Below the pieces are notes generated by a model. That model had not been told where the DNA came from and made no database searches. It saw only the letters and a list, made by a program, of their open reading frames with translations. This document shows positions 18,801-26,168 of a stretch of DNA of 64,000 nt, piece by piece. Each line of letters opens with the position of its first letter. Within the stretch, counting starts at the first letter, position 1. The position numbers were made by a program, and so were the translations under genes. Location: the NCBI RefSeq assembly GCF_041434935.1, contig NZ_CP107964.1, positions 7,795,001 through 7,859,000 of the forward strand, in the 5' to 3' direction. The DNA is from Kitasatospora sp. NBC_00374. Lineage in GTDB: Bacteria; Actinomycetota; Actinomycetes; Streptomycetales; Streptomycetaceae.

Positions 18801-19070
18801 CTCGTAGGCGACCGAGTAGAGGCCGCCCAGCCACGGTGTCACGGTGTGCCGCTCGTAGCTCTCGCCCGGCCCCTTGGCGAGGGCGTCCAGGCCGGCCGCG
18901 GCCGCCTGGTCGGCGGCGGAGACGGCGGCGGCCAGTGCGGTGGGCGGGGGAGTGGGGGCTGCGCCCGGGCCGGCCGCCGCCGTCCCGGCGGTGGCCGTCA
19001 GCAGGCCGGACAGGACGGCTAGGGTGGTGCCGGCCGTCAGCAGGCGGCCTTTGCTGGATGGATGTGGCAT
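15870..19070 (-). CDS. Secreted M4-M28 double metalloprotease with Ig-like and chitin-binding domains
   Basis: A 1,066-residue exoenzyme. A signal peptide (LLTAGTTLAVLSGLLTATAG) is followed by an FTP/PepSY-like propeptide. A thermolysin-type M4 domain carries HEFGH (335-339) and NESGLGEATGDI. An Ig-like linker leads to an M28 aminopeptidase domain with GAHLDS (about 717), INDNGSGSA, TGEEQG and NFDMVGS. A second Ig-like linker and a 45-residue C-terminal CBM5/12 (about 1025-1066, AGTVYRAGDVVTYDG) finish it. The endo- and exopeptidase together probably degrade protein in chitinous material. The ATG at 19070 has AGGAG in front; the longer frame lacks support. Confidence 0.92.
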   Translation of the reverse strand: MPHPSSKGRLLTAGTTLAVLSGLLTATAGTAAAGPGAAPTPPPTALAAAVSAADQAAAAGLDALAKGPGESYERHTVTPWLGGLYSVAYERSYRGLPVVGGDAVVLADGQGRVRGVQSASTGPVGVPTTPVVTAADAERTSRARLATVDAVDSHRLVVRVKDGSARLAWETVLTGRTATAPGHPHVFVDARTGEVIDSYDDVKAGTVNSKWNGPSPLTISTTASGGTYSLRDPNRPGLSCADYSSGQVFSKSSDSWGTGSATGKETGCADVMWAAQKEWDMLRDWLGRSGHNGNGGSWPVKVGLNDVNAYWDGSSISIGHNNANEWIAAMDVVGHEFGHGIDQYTPGGANNESGLGEATGDIMGALTEAYANEPAPYDAPDYTVGEMINLVGSGPIRVMYNPSQISGNPNCYSASIPTTEEHAAAGPLNHWFYLLAEGSAPGGGKPSSPTCNSTSVTGIGIRDAGRVFYGGMLLKTSGMTYKRYRTATLTAAKNLDPGCTMYNRAKAAWDAVSVPAQSGDPTCTPSGSNDFSLALGPAAGSVQPGGSATSTVSTAVTSGSAQTVGLTASGQPSGVTVSFNPASVQSGSSSTMTVSASAAAVAGSYTVTVTGTGTATHTAQYTLTVGGGGNPGGNAPDIDVAKVQADLAQLNTIASQNGGNRRAGSAGHTQSVAFVKARLQAAGFTVTEQTCTSCTYVSNNLIADWPGGPSDQVTMVGAHLDSVSAGPGINDNGSGSAVLLENALALAQANPALTRHVRFAWWTGEEQGLQGSSHYVAQLGSAQRSAIKAYYNFDMVGSPNAGYFINNITSAAAAPMKAYWDSLSLQPEENVEGQGRSDDYSFQQGGIPTSGYAAGASAVKSSAQAAKWGGTANRAYDSCYHQSCDTTGNVSATVLNRSADGVAYTLWKTSVGGTAPADDFSLAVNPATGTAAPGSTTTATVSTATTAGSAQTVNLTASGQPSGVTVSFNPASVQSGSSSTMTVSVAASTAAGTYTITLTGTGAATHGTTYSLVVGSGPGTGTWAAGTVYRAGDVVTYDGVSYRCVQGHQAQTGWEPPIVPALWQRL
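16118..16209 (-). repeat. 92-bp perfect direct repeat, copy 1 (C-terminal Ig-like domain)
   Basis: Identical to 17285-17376, 1,167 bp away. Both copies encode the same part of the two Ig-like linkers (SGQPSGVTVSFNPASVQSG). The spacing is 389 codons, so recombination would delete the M28 domain in frame. Confidence 0.9.
17285..17376 (-). repeat. 92-bp perfect direct repeat, copy 2 (middle Ig-like domain)
   Basis: Identical to 16118-16209. This copy lies in the linker between the M4 and M28 domains. The flanking sequence has diverged, so the identical core points to recent duplication or gene conversion. Confidence 0.9.
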
Positions 19071-19194
19071 CGAGGCTCCTCGGACGTGGGGGTCCTCGAA
19101 CGCGGACGGTGCCCCGGTGACGATCGGGGAGGAGTCGCCCCGGGGGTGTCCGCGTCCGGGTGCCGGAACCCTCACATGTCGTCATGCCTCGGTC

Positions 19195-19210
19195 AATGGT
19201 CTAGTCATCT
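19195..19210. promoter_or_regulatory. Possible DasR (dre-like) operator
   Basis: The sequence AATGGTCTAGTCATCT matches the DasR consensus ACTGGTCTAGACCAGT, as I remember it, at 11 of 16 positions, with the left half and centre intact. It lies about 125 bp upstream of the chitin-binding protease start. DasR controls chitin and GlcNAc utilisation in Streptomyces, which would suit a chitin-targeted enzyme. The right half is poor. Confidence 0.3.
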
Positions 19211-19359
19211 CGGGCGAAGCTTCGGCAAGTTCTGTCAAGAAGCCAACCATGCACATTGGTTGAGACCACATCATGTACGGACCGGCCGCCGTCCAGTACC
19301 GTCACGCACGGCGGCCCAGCGCCCGAGCCCGCCGACCGAGGACCCCGGGGAGGCCGCCC

Positions 19360-20769
19360 GTGCACCCGAGCAGCGCCGACGCGCCGGCCCCGGCCGAACC
19401 CTGGCAGGCCTTCGGCACCCGGCTGCGCCACTGGCGCCGCCGCGCGGGCCTCACCCAGGCCCGCCTCGGCACCGAGATCGGCTACGACCACACCGCGATC
19501 AGCAAGCTCGAACACGGCACCCGCCGCGCCACCCTGCGCCTCGCCGACCGGCTCGACGGCCTGCTCGCGGCGGGCGGCGACCTCCTCGCCGCCGGCCGCG
19601 CGGCCGAGGACGGAGCGCCCGGCCCTCCGTCGGCCCCGGCGGTCCCCGCCCGCCCGCCCCTGCCCGGCGGCCCCCTGCCCGAACGAGTCCACCGGTCACC
19701 GCTCCACGGCTGTGAGCCGCCCGCCCGGCTCCCCGACTACGGGGTGCTCTGCCCGCTGCACGGCGCCGCGGGCTGCGCCGTCCCCCCGCCCGCCGACGTC
19801 GCCGCCCTGCACACCGCCTTCTGCGCCGACCCCGCTGCCGCGCGGCCGCTGGACGCCGACACCGCGCACGCGCTCACCGCTCTCCTCGCCGCCCACCTGC
19901 GGGCCGCCGAGGAACGCCCGGGCCGGAGCGCCGAGGCCGCCGTCGAGCACACCCTGCGGGCCCTCGCCCGGCGGCTCGCCGTGACCACCTCCGACCCGGG
20001 CCGGCCGCTCGCCCGGCTCGCCGCCGAGTACGCGCACGCCGCCGGCGGCCTGCGCCTCCAGCACGGCCGCAGCGCGACCGCGATGGCCTGCTTCGACCGG
20101 GCGCTCGGCTGGTCCGAGCTGGCCGGCGACCCCGTCACCCAGGTCGCCGCACTCGGCGACATGAGCACCCTCGCCCGGCTGGAGGGCGACGCCGCCTCGG
20201 CGCTCGGTTACGCCCGCGAGATCAGCCGCGCCGCACCCGACCGGCACTGGACGGGTGGTCTGGCGCAGGTCTACCAGGCCCGCGCGCACGCCCTGGCCGG
20301 CGACGTCCGCGAGACGGTGCGGCACATCGGCCGGGCCCGGCTGCACCTGGACCACCTCGACGGGCGTGACGAGGCGGACGCCCCCTGGCTGTCCGCCGCG
20401 TCCATGCAGCTGCGGGTGGAGTCGGCCGCGGCCGCCGCCCTGCGGGACGCGGCCGCGGCCGTCGGCGACCGCCGGCTCGCACTGCGCGCACTCGACGCCG
20501 CACATACCGCGCTGCGGCTGCTCGGCCCACAGCAACTCCCCGCCACCCGCCTGCTGTTCACCCTTCGGATCGCCGACTGCCTGCTCTGTGCGGACGAACC
20601 GCAGGCCGCCGTGGCCCTCCTCGGCCCGGCCCTGGAGGGCGCCGAGGGAGGCGTACCGGCCCTGGTGAGCCACGAGCTGCGCGGCCTGCGGCAGCGGCTC
20701 GCCGCCCAGCGCAGCCGCCGCCCGGAGATCGCCGCCACCACCCGCCGCCTGGCCGAACTCGCCCACTGA
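19360..20769 (+). CDS. XRE-family HTH regulator with TPR-like C-terminal region
   Basis: A 469-residue regulator. The N-terminal helix-turn-helix reads LTQARLGTEIGYDHTAISKL (about residues 30-49). A Cys-containing stretch follows (CEPPARLPDYGVLCPLHG), then a long Ala/Leu/Arg-rich helical part that looks like TPR repeats (for example ALGDMSTLARLEGDAASAL and GGLAQVYQARAHALAGD). Such proteins in Streptomyces often respond to small signals, but none can be named here. The GTG at 19360 is preferred because GGGAGG lies 7 nt upstream; the open frame extends to 19273. It is divergent from the protease gene. Confidence 0.8.
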   Translation: MHPSSADAPAPAEPWQAFGTRLRHWRRRAGLTQARLGTEIGYDHTAISKLEHGTRRATLRLADRLDGLLAAGGDLLAAGRAAEDGAPGPPSAPAVPARPPLPGGPLPERVHRSPLHGCEPPARLPDYGVLCPLHGAAGCAVPPPADVAALHTAFCADPAAARPLDADTAHALTALLAAHLRAAEERPGRSAEAAVEHTLRALARRLAVTTSDPGRPLARLAAEYAHAAGGLRLQHGRSATAMACFDRALGWSELAGDPVTQVAALGDMSTLARLEGDAASALGYAREISRAAPDRHWTGGLAQVYQARAHALAGDVRETVRHIGRARLHLDHLDGRDEADAPWLSAASMQLRVESAAAAALRDAAAAVGDRRLALRALDAAHTALRLLGPQQLPATRLLFTLRIADCLLCADEPQAAVALLGPALEGAEGGVPALVSHELRGLRQRLAAQRSRRPEIAATTRRLAELAH

Positions 20770-20797
20770 GCGCCGCCCGTACCGGCGCCCCGGGGGA

Positions 20798-21262
20798 TCA
20801 AGCGACCGCGTTCCCGTCGGTGGGGGTGACGGTGCACCAGACGGTCTTTCCGACCCCGCCGGGGCGAGGCTGGCAGCCCCAGCGGGAGGAGAGCCGCCGG
20901 ACGAGGAACAGTCCTCGGCCGGTCTCCGATCCGAGGTCGGGGAGTTCGGTGGCCGCCCGGGCGGAGGGGAGACGGTCCCCGGCGTCATGGACCTCGATGC
21001 GCAACTCGTCGTCGCCGAGGGCGAATCGGACCAGGATCAGGCGCCTGGGCGGGGTGCGGGCGTGCTCGACCGCATTGGCCACGAGCTCGCTCACCAGCAA
21101 CTCGCCCACTTCCAGGAAGCGTTCGGCGGCTTCGGCCTGCGCGGCGAGGAAGTCGCGAAGGAGGCGACGGGCGGCACCGGCGGAGCGGCGGCGGCGCGGG
21201 AGCCAGCTCGCCTGCTCGTGGGTGGCGGTGGGGGTGGACGGTCTGTCGCAGGTTCCGGGCAT
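20798..21262 (-). CDS. HATPase-fold ATP-binding protein (anti-sigma-like)
   Basis: A 154-residue single-domain HATPase_c_2 protein. The N box is ELLVSELVANAVEHA, the D box IEVHDAGDRLP, and the G box ETGRGLFLVRRL. Such free-standing kinases are abundant in Streptomyces and often sit beside an HTH-DUF5753 and a DUF397 gene, as here (divergent, starting at 21473). The likely role is anti-sigma factor or phosphotransfer partner. Catalysis is not proven. Confidence 0.85.
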   Translation of the reverse strand: MPGTCDRPSTPTATHEQASWLPRRRRSAGAARRLLRDFLAAQAEAAERFLEVGELLVSELVANAVEHARTPPRRLILVRFALGDDELRIEVHDAGDRLPSARAATELPDLGSETGRGLFLVRRLSSRWGCQPRPGGVGKTVWCTVTPTDGNAVA

Positions 21263-21472
21263 GGCGGATCACCCTTCGGCGATGGGGCGGGGCATGGGAA
21301 TGCCCGGTGGCGAAGCGAATCGATCACGGTGTGTCGACCGCTCGACTACTGCAAGTAGTCCGCGGTATCGCCGAGCATTTGTGCAACGTTGCATGGCGAA
21401 ACGGTGCATGGATGGTCTGTTGCCCGCTGCGGAGGCTGGGTAGCAGACTGACCCTGACTCAAGGGAGGTCCG

Positions 21473-22354
21473 GTGGCGGAGGAGAAGGCGCCCAACGCGC
21501 CCTCAACAGTGCTGGGCCGTCAGTTGGGCGACGAGTTGCGCGCGATGCGTGAGCGAGCGGGCATGACCACCGCGGACGTCGCCGCTGAACTGGACTGCAC
21601 CAAAGGAAAGATCTCTCGGATCGAGAACGGCCGCACACCGGTCCGAGGGCCGGATCTCGCGGCGATGCTGCGGTTCTACGGCCAGGGTGACCCCGCCATC
21701 GCCGAACGCCTCGCCGACCTGGCACGCGCGGCGAACAAGCGGCGACGCGCCGGATGGTGGAACGAGTACGGCAGCGTCCTGGCCGACACCTACCGCGACT
21801 TCATCGCGCTGGAGGCCGTTGCCTCGTCGGTGCGGACGTTCCAGAGTCAGATGGTCCCGGCGTTGCTCCAGACGCCGGACTACGCGCGGGCGCTGTCGGT
21901 GGCGAGCCGCCGCTGGTCCCGGCCCGAGGAGATCGAACAGTTCGTCTCGGTCCGCCTCCTGCGACAGCATCGGCTGACGGATGACGAGCCGCTGGCCGTG
22001 TGGGCGGTGCTCGCCGAGGGCGCCCTGCGGCAACAGGTCGGAGGGCCGGCCGTCATGCGGGACCAACTGGCGCACCTGGCCGAGATGTCGGCCCGCCCGA
22101 ACGTGACCGTCCAGGTGGTGCCGTTCCGGGTCGGGGCACATGCCAGCATGGTGGGGCCCTACGTGATCCTGAGCTTCCCGTCCGCCAGTGCGATGGATGT
22201 CGTGTTGCTGGACAACCCGTCGGGTTCGATGTGGTTGGAACGGGCGCCGGAGGTCGCTACCTATGTGGACCTCTGGGACGACGTCCGCACCAAGGCCCTG
22301 TCTCCGGTGGAATCGCTGGAACTGATTAACTCGATCAAGGAGTTCGGCACATGA
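21473..22354 (+). CDS. HTH-DUF5753 transcriptional regulator
   Basis: A 293-aa WhiJ-like regulator. The XRE helix-turn-helix is near the start (MTTADVAAELDCTKGKISRI), and DUF5753 fills the rest (FQSQMVPALLQTPDYARAL, VTVQVVPFRVGAHASMVGPYV). The GTG start has AGGGAGGT just upstream. Its stop overlaps the DUF397 start by 4 nt (ATGA), which implies translational coupling. Such pairs regulate development and antibiotic production in streptomycetes. Confidence 0.9.
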   Translation: MAEEKAPNAPSTVLGRQLGDELRAMRERAGMTTADVAAELDCTKGKISRIENGRTPVRGPDLAAMLRFYGQGDPAIAERLADLARAANKRRRAGWWNEYGSVLADTYRDFIALEAVASSVRTFQSQMVPALLQTPDYARALSVASRRWSRPEEIEQFVSVRLLRQHRLTDDEPLAVWAVLAEGALRQQVGGPAVMRDQLAHLAEMSARPNVTVQVVPFRVGAHASMVGPYVILSFPSASAMDVVLLDNPSGSMWLERAPEVATYVDLWDDVRTKALSPVESLELINSIKEFGT

Positions 22355-22548
22355 CCGCAACCGCCGCGTGGCGCAAGAGCACCTACAGTGGGCCTGACAA
22401 CGAGTGCGTCGAGGTGGCCGACGGCGTTCCCGGTCTGATGCCGGTGCGTGACTCGAAGGACCCCGACGGGCCCGCGTTGCTGTTCGCCGCCGAGGCGTGG
22501 GCCGCGTTCGTGGCGGGGATCAAGGCGGGCGAGTTCCCGGCCGCCTGA
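22351..22548 (+). CDS. DUF397 protein
   Basis: A 65-residue protein with the DUF397 signature: WRKSTYSGPDNECVEVAD, VRDSKDPDGPALLF and AWAAFVAGIKAGEF. DUF397 proteins pair with the adjacent HTH-DUF5753 regulator and probably modulate it. The start codon overlaps the regulator's stop. Confidence 0.92.
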   Translation: MTATAAWRKSTYSGPDNECVEVADGVPGLMPVRDSKDPDGPALLFAAEAWAAFVAGIKAGEFPAA

Positions 22549-22617
22549 CCGGGGGGCGAGGACCGGGCGGGCGCTTGACCGGTCGCGGACGCAGAGCTTT
22601 CCGAAGATGCTGGTGAT

Positions 22618-23370
22618 GTGGTTCGTGACGAACTCCTGCGCTTGACCGATACCCGCACCGGCCGCCTCACGGAGGTCCGCGTCCGACGTGGCGGCCTGCT
22701 TCGCGTGCGGGTCCACGTCGGCGCGCCCGACCGGCCGCTCGGCGCGGGCGACCTGCGGGCGCTGCTGGCCGCCGACCTGCTCATGCGGGTGGCCGAGACC
22801 ACCGGTTCACAGGTCGTGATCGGCTGGAGCGCCCCCGAGGTGCCCGAGGATTCGCTCAGGGCGCTGGCGAGCGACGCCGCGCTGCTGGGTATCCGTCCCC
22901 CGGAGGGCGAGAGCACCGGCCCGGCCGAGGTCCTGGTGGTCGCGGACGGTGCGCAGGCCGACGGGCCCGAGGATGCGCCGCGCCTGACCACGGGCCCCGT
23001 CCTGGTTCCCGAGGCCTGGGACGGTCCGGACCAGCGGCCGGAGCCGCTCGCGCTGCGGCTGGCCCTGCTCGGCGCGGCACACCGGACGCCCGCCGATCTC
23101 ACCGGGCCCGTCCTGGCGGCGGCCCGGACGAGGCTGGACCGCTGGCGGCGGGTGGTGCGGGAGTCGGCGCGTGCACCGTCGCGGCCCCTGCTGGCCGATG
23201 AGACGGAGGCGGCGTTCGCGGGGTTCGAGGACGATCTGGACGCCGCCGCCGCCCTCGCGGTGCTCGACGGCATGGCGGGCCGCACCGACCTCGCGCCGGG
23301 TGCCGTGTTCGAGACCTTCGTCAATCTCGACCGGATCCTCGCGCTGGAACTGGCCCGCGAGGTCGGATGA
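22618..23370 (+). CDS. Degenerate cysteinyl-tRNA-synthetase/MshC-like protein
   Basis: A 250-residue protein that reads like a shrunken CysRS/MshC. The N-terminus (LRLTDTRTGRLTEV, then a Rossmann-like LLAADLLMRVAETTGSQVVIGW) matches the start of the catalytic domain. The C-terminus (LALRLALLGAAHRTPADLTG, RLDRWRRVVRE, FEDDLDAAAALAVLDGM) matches the helical domain. The HIGH motif is replaced (PLGAGDLR), the KMSKS loop is absent, and the zinc cysteines are missing, so it is probably not an aminoacylating enzyme. The length is about half that of CysRS. The GTG at 22618 has no strong ribosome binding site. It lies 70 nt after DUF397. Confidence 0.6.
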   Translation: MVRDELLRLTDTRTGRLTEVRVRRGGLLRVRVHVGAPDRPLGAGDLRALLAADLLMRVAETTGSQVVIGWSAPEVPEDSLRALASDAALLGIRPPEGESTGPAEVLVVADGAQADGPEDAPRLTTGPVLVPEAWDGPDQRPEPLALRLALLGAAHRTPADLTGPVLAAARTRLDRWRRVVRESARAPSRPLLADETEAAFAGFEDDLDAAAALAVLDGMAGRTDLAPGAVFETFVNLDRILALELAREVG

Positions 23371-23392
23371 CGATCGGAGAGAGGACCCGAAC

Positions 23393-23599
23393 ATGAACTG
23401 CTACGACTGTCATGCCGAGGACCGGGTCGTGCCGGCCGTCGCGGTCTGCCACCACTGCGGCGCCGGCCTGTGCGGCGACCACACGACGTCCGTATGGGAG
23501 GTCGTCCACCACGCCAGCGGCACGGGGGCCTCCACCCTGCCGACCCGCGCCCGGCGGCTCCTGTGCACGACGTGCGCCGTGGCCGGGGCTGAAGTCTGA
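23393..23599 (+). CDS. DUF2180 zinc-ribbon-like protein
   Basis: A 68-residue protein starting MNCYDCHAEDR with cysteines in MNCYDC, VCHHCGAGLCGDH and LLCTTC. The pattern suits one or two zinc sites and matches DUF2180, common in Streptomyces. No function is known. It lies 22 nt after the CysRS-like gene and is probably cotranscribed. A GAGAGGA motif sits upstream of the ATG at 23393. Confidence 0.85.
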   Translation: MNCYDCHAEDRVVPAVAVCHHCGAGLCGDHTTSVWEVVHHASGTGASTLPTRARRLLCTTCAVAGAEV

Positions 23600-23607
23600 C
23601 CCCCGGC

Positions 23608-23638
23608 GCGGGGCCGAGGCCGGGTGCCTCGGCCCCGC
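23608..23638. terminator. Hairpin between DUF2180 and the LuxC-fusion gene
   Basis: A perfect 13-bp stem (GCGGGGCCGAGGC) with a 5-nt loop between two convergent genes, so it is likely bidirectional. Confidence 0.7.
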
Positions 23639-23642
23639 GGCG

Positions 23643-26168
23643 TCAGACCGCTGCCGGCCTTCGGTCGATCACCGCGCGCAGCTTGCCGCTGGTCGGGGTC
23701 CGTTCGAAGGCGAGGGTGTCGGCCGTCTCGACCGCGAAGGTGAGCAGTCCCTCCGAGATGGCGGAGTCCAGCTCCGCGATGGCCGACCGGAACGCGGCGC
23801 GGGCGGCGTCCGGGTCGGGTGCGTACCGCTCGTCGACCCGGACGGTCAGCCGTTCCCGGTCGTCCGCCGAGGTGAGGATCAGCTGCAACTCGCCGCGGTA
23901 GCCGAGCTCGTCCGCCGCGACCTCGACGAAGCGCCGGTAGTTCTGGAAGTACGTGCCGACCCGTACGACGTCTCCGTGGCGGCCGAGCAGCTCGATCCGG
24001 GGTGTGTGGCTGCCGCAGGGGCACACGCCGGGGACGGCTCGGCCGAGGTCGCCGATCTGGTAGCGCTCCAGACGTTGCCCGGCGCGGGCGCGGCTGGTGA
24101 AGACGAGGCGTCCCGTCTGCCCGGCGGGGACCGGACGGTCGGCCGCCGGGTCCAGGATCTCCAGGGTGTGCAGGTCGGTCAGGACGTGGTGGACCGAACC
24201 CTCGGAGTGGGTGCACTGGTAGCCGAGCGGCCCCAGGTCGGTGCTGCCGTAGGCGGCGGAGCGGATGACCTCGACGCCGAACTCGGCGGTGAGGACCCGG
24301 CGCTGCTCCGCGGTGAAGTGCTCGCCGCCGTAGAACACCTTCCGGATCCCGCCGTACGCGCGCAGCAGGTCGCCCTGGGAGTGGAACAGCTGCCACAGGT
24401 AGGAGGGCATGCCGAAGAGGGTGTCGGCCCGGTACGTGACGAGCGCCTCGGCCACGGCGGCGTGATCGGGGCCTGCGGCCATCGGGATCTGGGTGGCGTT
24501 GAGGCGTTCCAGGATGGAGAAGAAGCTGATGAAGCTTCCGTACATGCCGCCGCAGTAGAACAGGTTGGCGGCGCGGTCGACGGCCGGGTCGAACCCGGCG
24601 GTGAGCAGGCCGTCGGCGGCGGCGCGCATCTGGGTGTCGTAGTCCTGGTTGGTGAACACCGACAGGGCCGGGGCGCCGGTGGTGCCGCCGCTGCGGAAGT
24701 ACAGGTGGGCGTGTTCGGGTGCGAGGGTGCGCAGTTGCTCCTGCACTCCGGTCTTGTCCAGCAGGGGGCCGGTCGGTGCGGCGGGCAGGGCCGCGGGGGC
24801 GACCAGGTCGTCCAGGCAGGCCGTGGCGCTGAAGGCGGCGTCGGTCCGCACGTCGACCCGGCGGCTGTAGCGCTGCAGGGCGTAGACCCCGTCGTGGGGT
24901 TCGCCGTGGTAGCTGTCGAGCATCCCGCCCACCGGGGTGACCCGCAGGACGCCGGCCGTGATGACGGCCTGCGCGAGCCGGGCGATTTCGCCGCGGCTGC
25001 CGCCGATCGCGGCGGTCTGCAGGTAGCGGCGCATGGGACGCAGTGTCGGCAGGACGGCGGCCCGGGGCAGCGGCTTGACCCAGATGCTGCGGTGCAGCGG
25101 TGAGGCGGCGAGTGCCGGCCGGGTGTCGGCGAGGACCCGCCAGGAGCCGTCCTCGGCCGTGATGACCCTGGTCAGGCCGAGGTGCTGCTCAAGGCGGGCG
25201 ACCAGTTCGGTCGTGGTGATCTCGGCGTGCTCGGCCGGTTCGAGTTCCGGTTGCGGGCATCCGGCCGAGGCCTCGGCGAGCCGGGTCGCGAACTGCCCGG
25301 CGAAGGCGAACACCTCGTCGGCGTCGTCGGTGTCGAGGTAGACCACCTGCGGGCTGGAGCACGCCTGCTGTTCGAAGCGGCAGACGTCGGCGGCGAGGGC
25401 GTCCTGGGTCGCCCGGTCGGACCACGCGTCGCGGGTCAGGTAGGCGAACGAGATCTTGTGACCCCACTCGATCAACCGGCAGCCGGGGGTGACGAGTTCG
25501 GAGACCGCTCGGACGGCGTCCTCGCCGCCCCAGACGGCCACGGCGTCGGCGGGCTCGCACAGCAGCCGCAGCCAGTCCGTGCGGGCGGAGGAGAACCGCA
25601 GCACGATGATCCGCCGGGCCAGGGCTCCGGTGGGGTCCGCGGCCGCCAGCTCGGCGAGCAGGTGCTGCGCGAGCAGGGTGTCCGTGCTGCTGGTCTTCAG
25701 GACGTTGAGATTCCCGGTGAGCAGGCCTTCGACCACGCTCAGCGGGGCCACGGCGGCGGCGTTGCCCGGGGCGATGTGGACCAGCAGCCCGACCGGCGCC
25801 CAGGCCTCGAACACGGTCTCCCGGGCGTCGGGGCGGGTCAGCCGTTCGGGGTTCGGTCCGCCGAGTTCGCGCCGGAGTTTGCGCTCCAGTGCCGGGCGGG
25901 CGAGTGCGGCGGCGAGTTCGGCGAGCGTCGCCGCGGCCTCCTCGGGGTCGGTGCCGCCGTCGGTGAGCCGGGCGGTCAGGCGGGTGTGCACGGGGCTGCC
26001 GGGCACACCCAGCGCCGCGCCGAGGACCTGGCAGGCGCTCAGGACGGTCTCGCTGGACAGGGGTTCGGCGAGCGTCCGGCCGGCCAGGGCGGGCAGCTCG
26101 GTCAGCCGCCGGGCCGCTTCGGCGTCGTCGATGAACGAGCCCTGCCAGAAGTGGGGTTCGGTGGTCAC
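23643..26168 (-). CDS. LuxC-like acyl reductase fused to a PaaK-like adenylating domain
   Basis: An 841-residue two-domain enzyme. Residues about 1-430 are LuxC-like (NAD(P)H-dependent acyl reductase of the aldehyde-dehydrogenase fold), with the catalytic Cys270 in FEQQACSSP. Residues about 440-841 are a phenylacetate-CoA-ligase-like adenylating domain with HLYFRSGGTTGAP (about 490), YGSTDLG and CGSHTPRIELLGRHGD. LuxC normally reduces an acyl group handed over by LuxE. The fused domain could activate a second acid or take up the product. The GTG at 26168 overlaps the luxE-like stop (GTGA). An ATG-proximal extension to 26252 is unlikely. The substrate is unknown. Confidence 0.85.
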   Translation of the reverse strand: MTTEPHFWQGSFIDDAEAARRLTELPALAGRTLAEPLSSETVLSACQVLGAALGVPGSPVHTRLTARLTDGGTDPEEAAATLAELAAALARPALERKLRRELGGPNPERLTRPDARETVFEAWAPVGLLVHIAPGNAAAVAPLSVVEGLLTGNLNVLKTSSTDTLLAQHLLAELAAADPTGALARRIIVLRFSSARTDWLRLLCEPADAVAVWGGEDAVRAVSELVTPGCRLIEWGHKISFAYLTRDAWSDRATQDALAADVCRFEQQACSSPQVVYLDTDDADEVFAFAGQFATRLAEASAGCPQPELEPAEHAEITTTELVARLEQHLGLTRVITAEDGSWRVLADTRPALAASPLHRSIWVKPLPRAAVLPTLRPMRRYLQTAAIGGSRGEIARLAQAVITAGVLRVTPVGGMLDSYHGEPHDGVYALQRYSRRVDVRTDAAFSATACLDDLVAPAALPAAPTGPLLDKTGVQEQLRTLAPEHAHLYFRSGGTTGAPALSVFTNQDYDTQMRAAADGLLTAGFDPAVDRAANLFYCGGMYGSFISFFSILERLNATQIPMAAGPDHAAVAEALVTYRADTLFGMPSYLWQLFHSQGDLLRAYGGIRKVFYGGEHFTAEQRRVLTAEFGVEVIRSAAYGSTDLGPLGYQCTHSEGSVHHVLTDLHTLEILDPAADRPVPAGQTGRLVFTSRARAGQRLERYQIGDLGRAVPGVCPCGSHTPRIELLGRHGDVVRVGTYFQNYRRFVEVAADELGYRGELQLILTSADDRERLTVRVDERYAPDPDAARAAFRSAIAELDSAISEGLLTFAVETADTLAFERTPTSGKLRAVIDRRPAAV

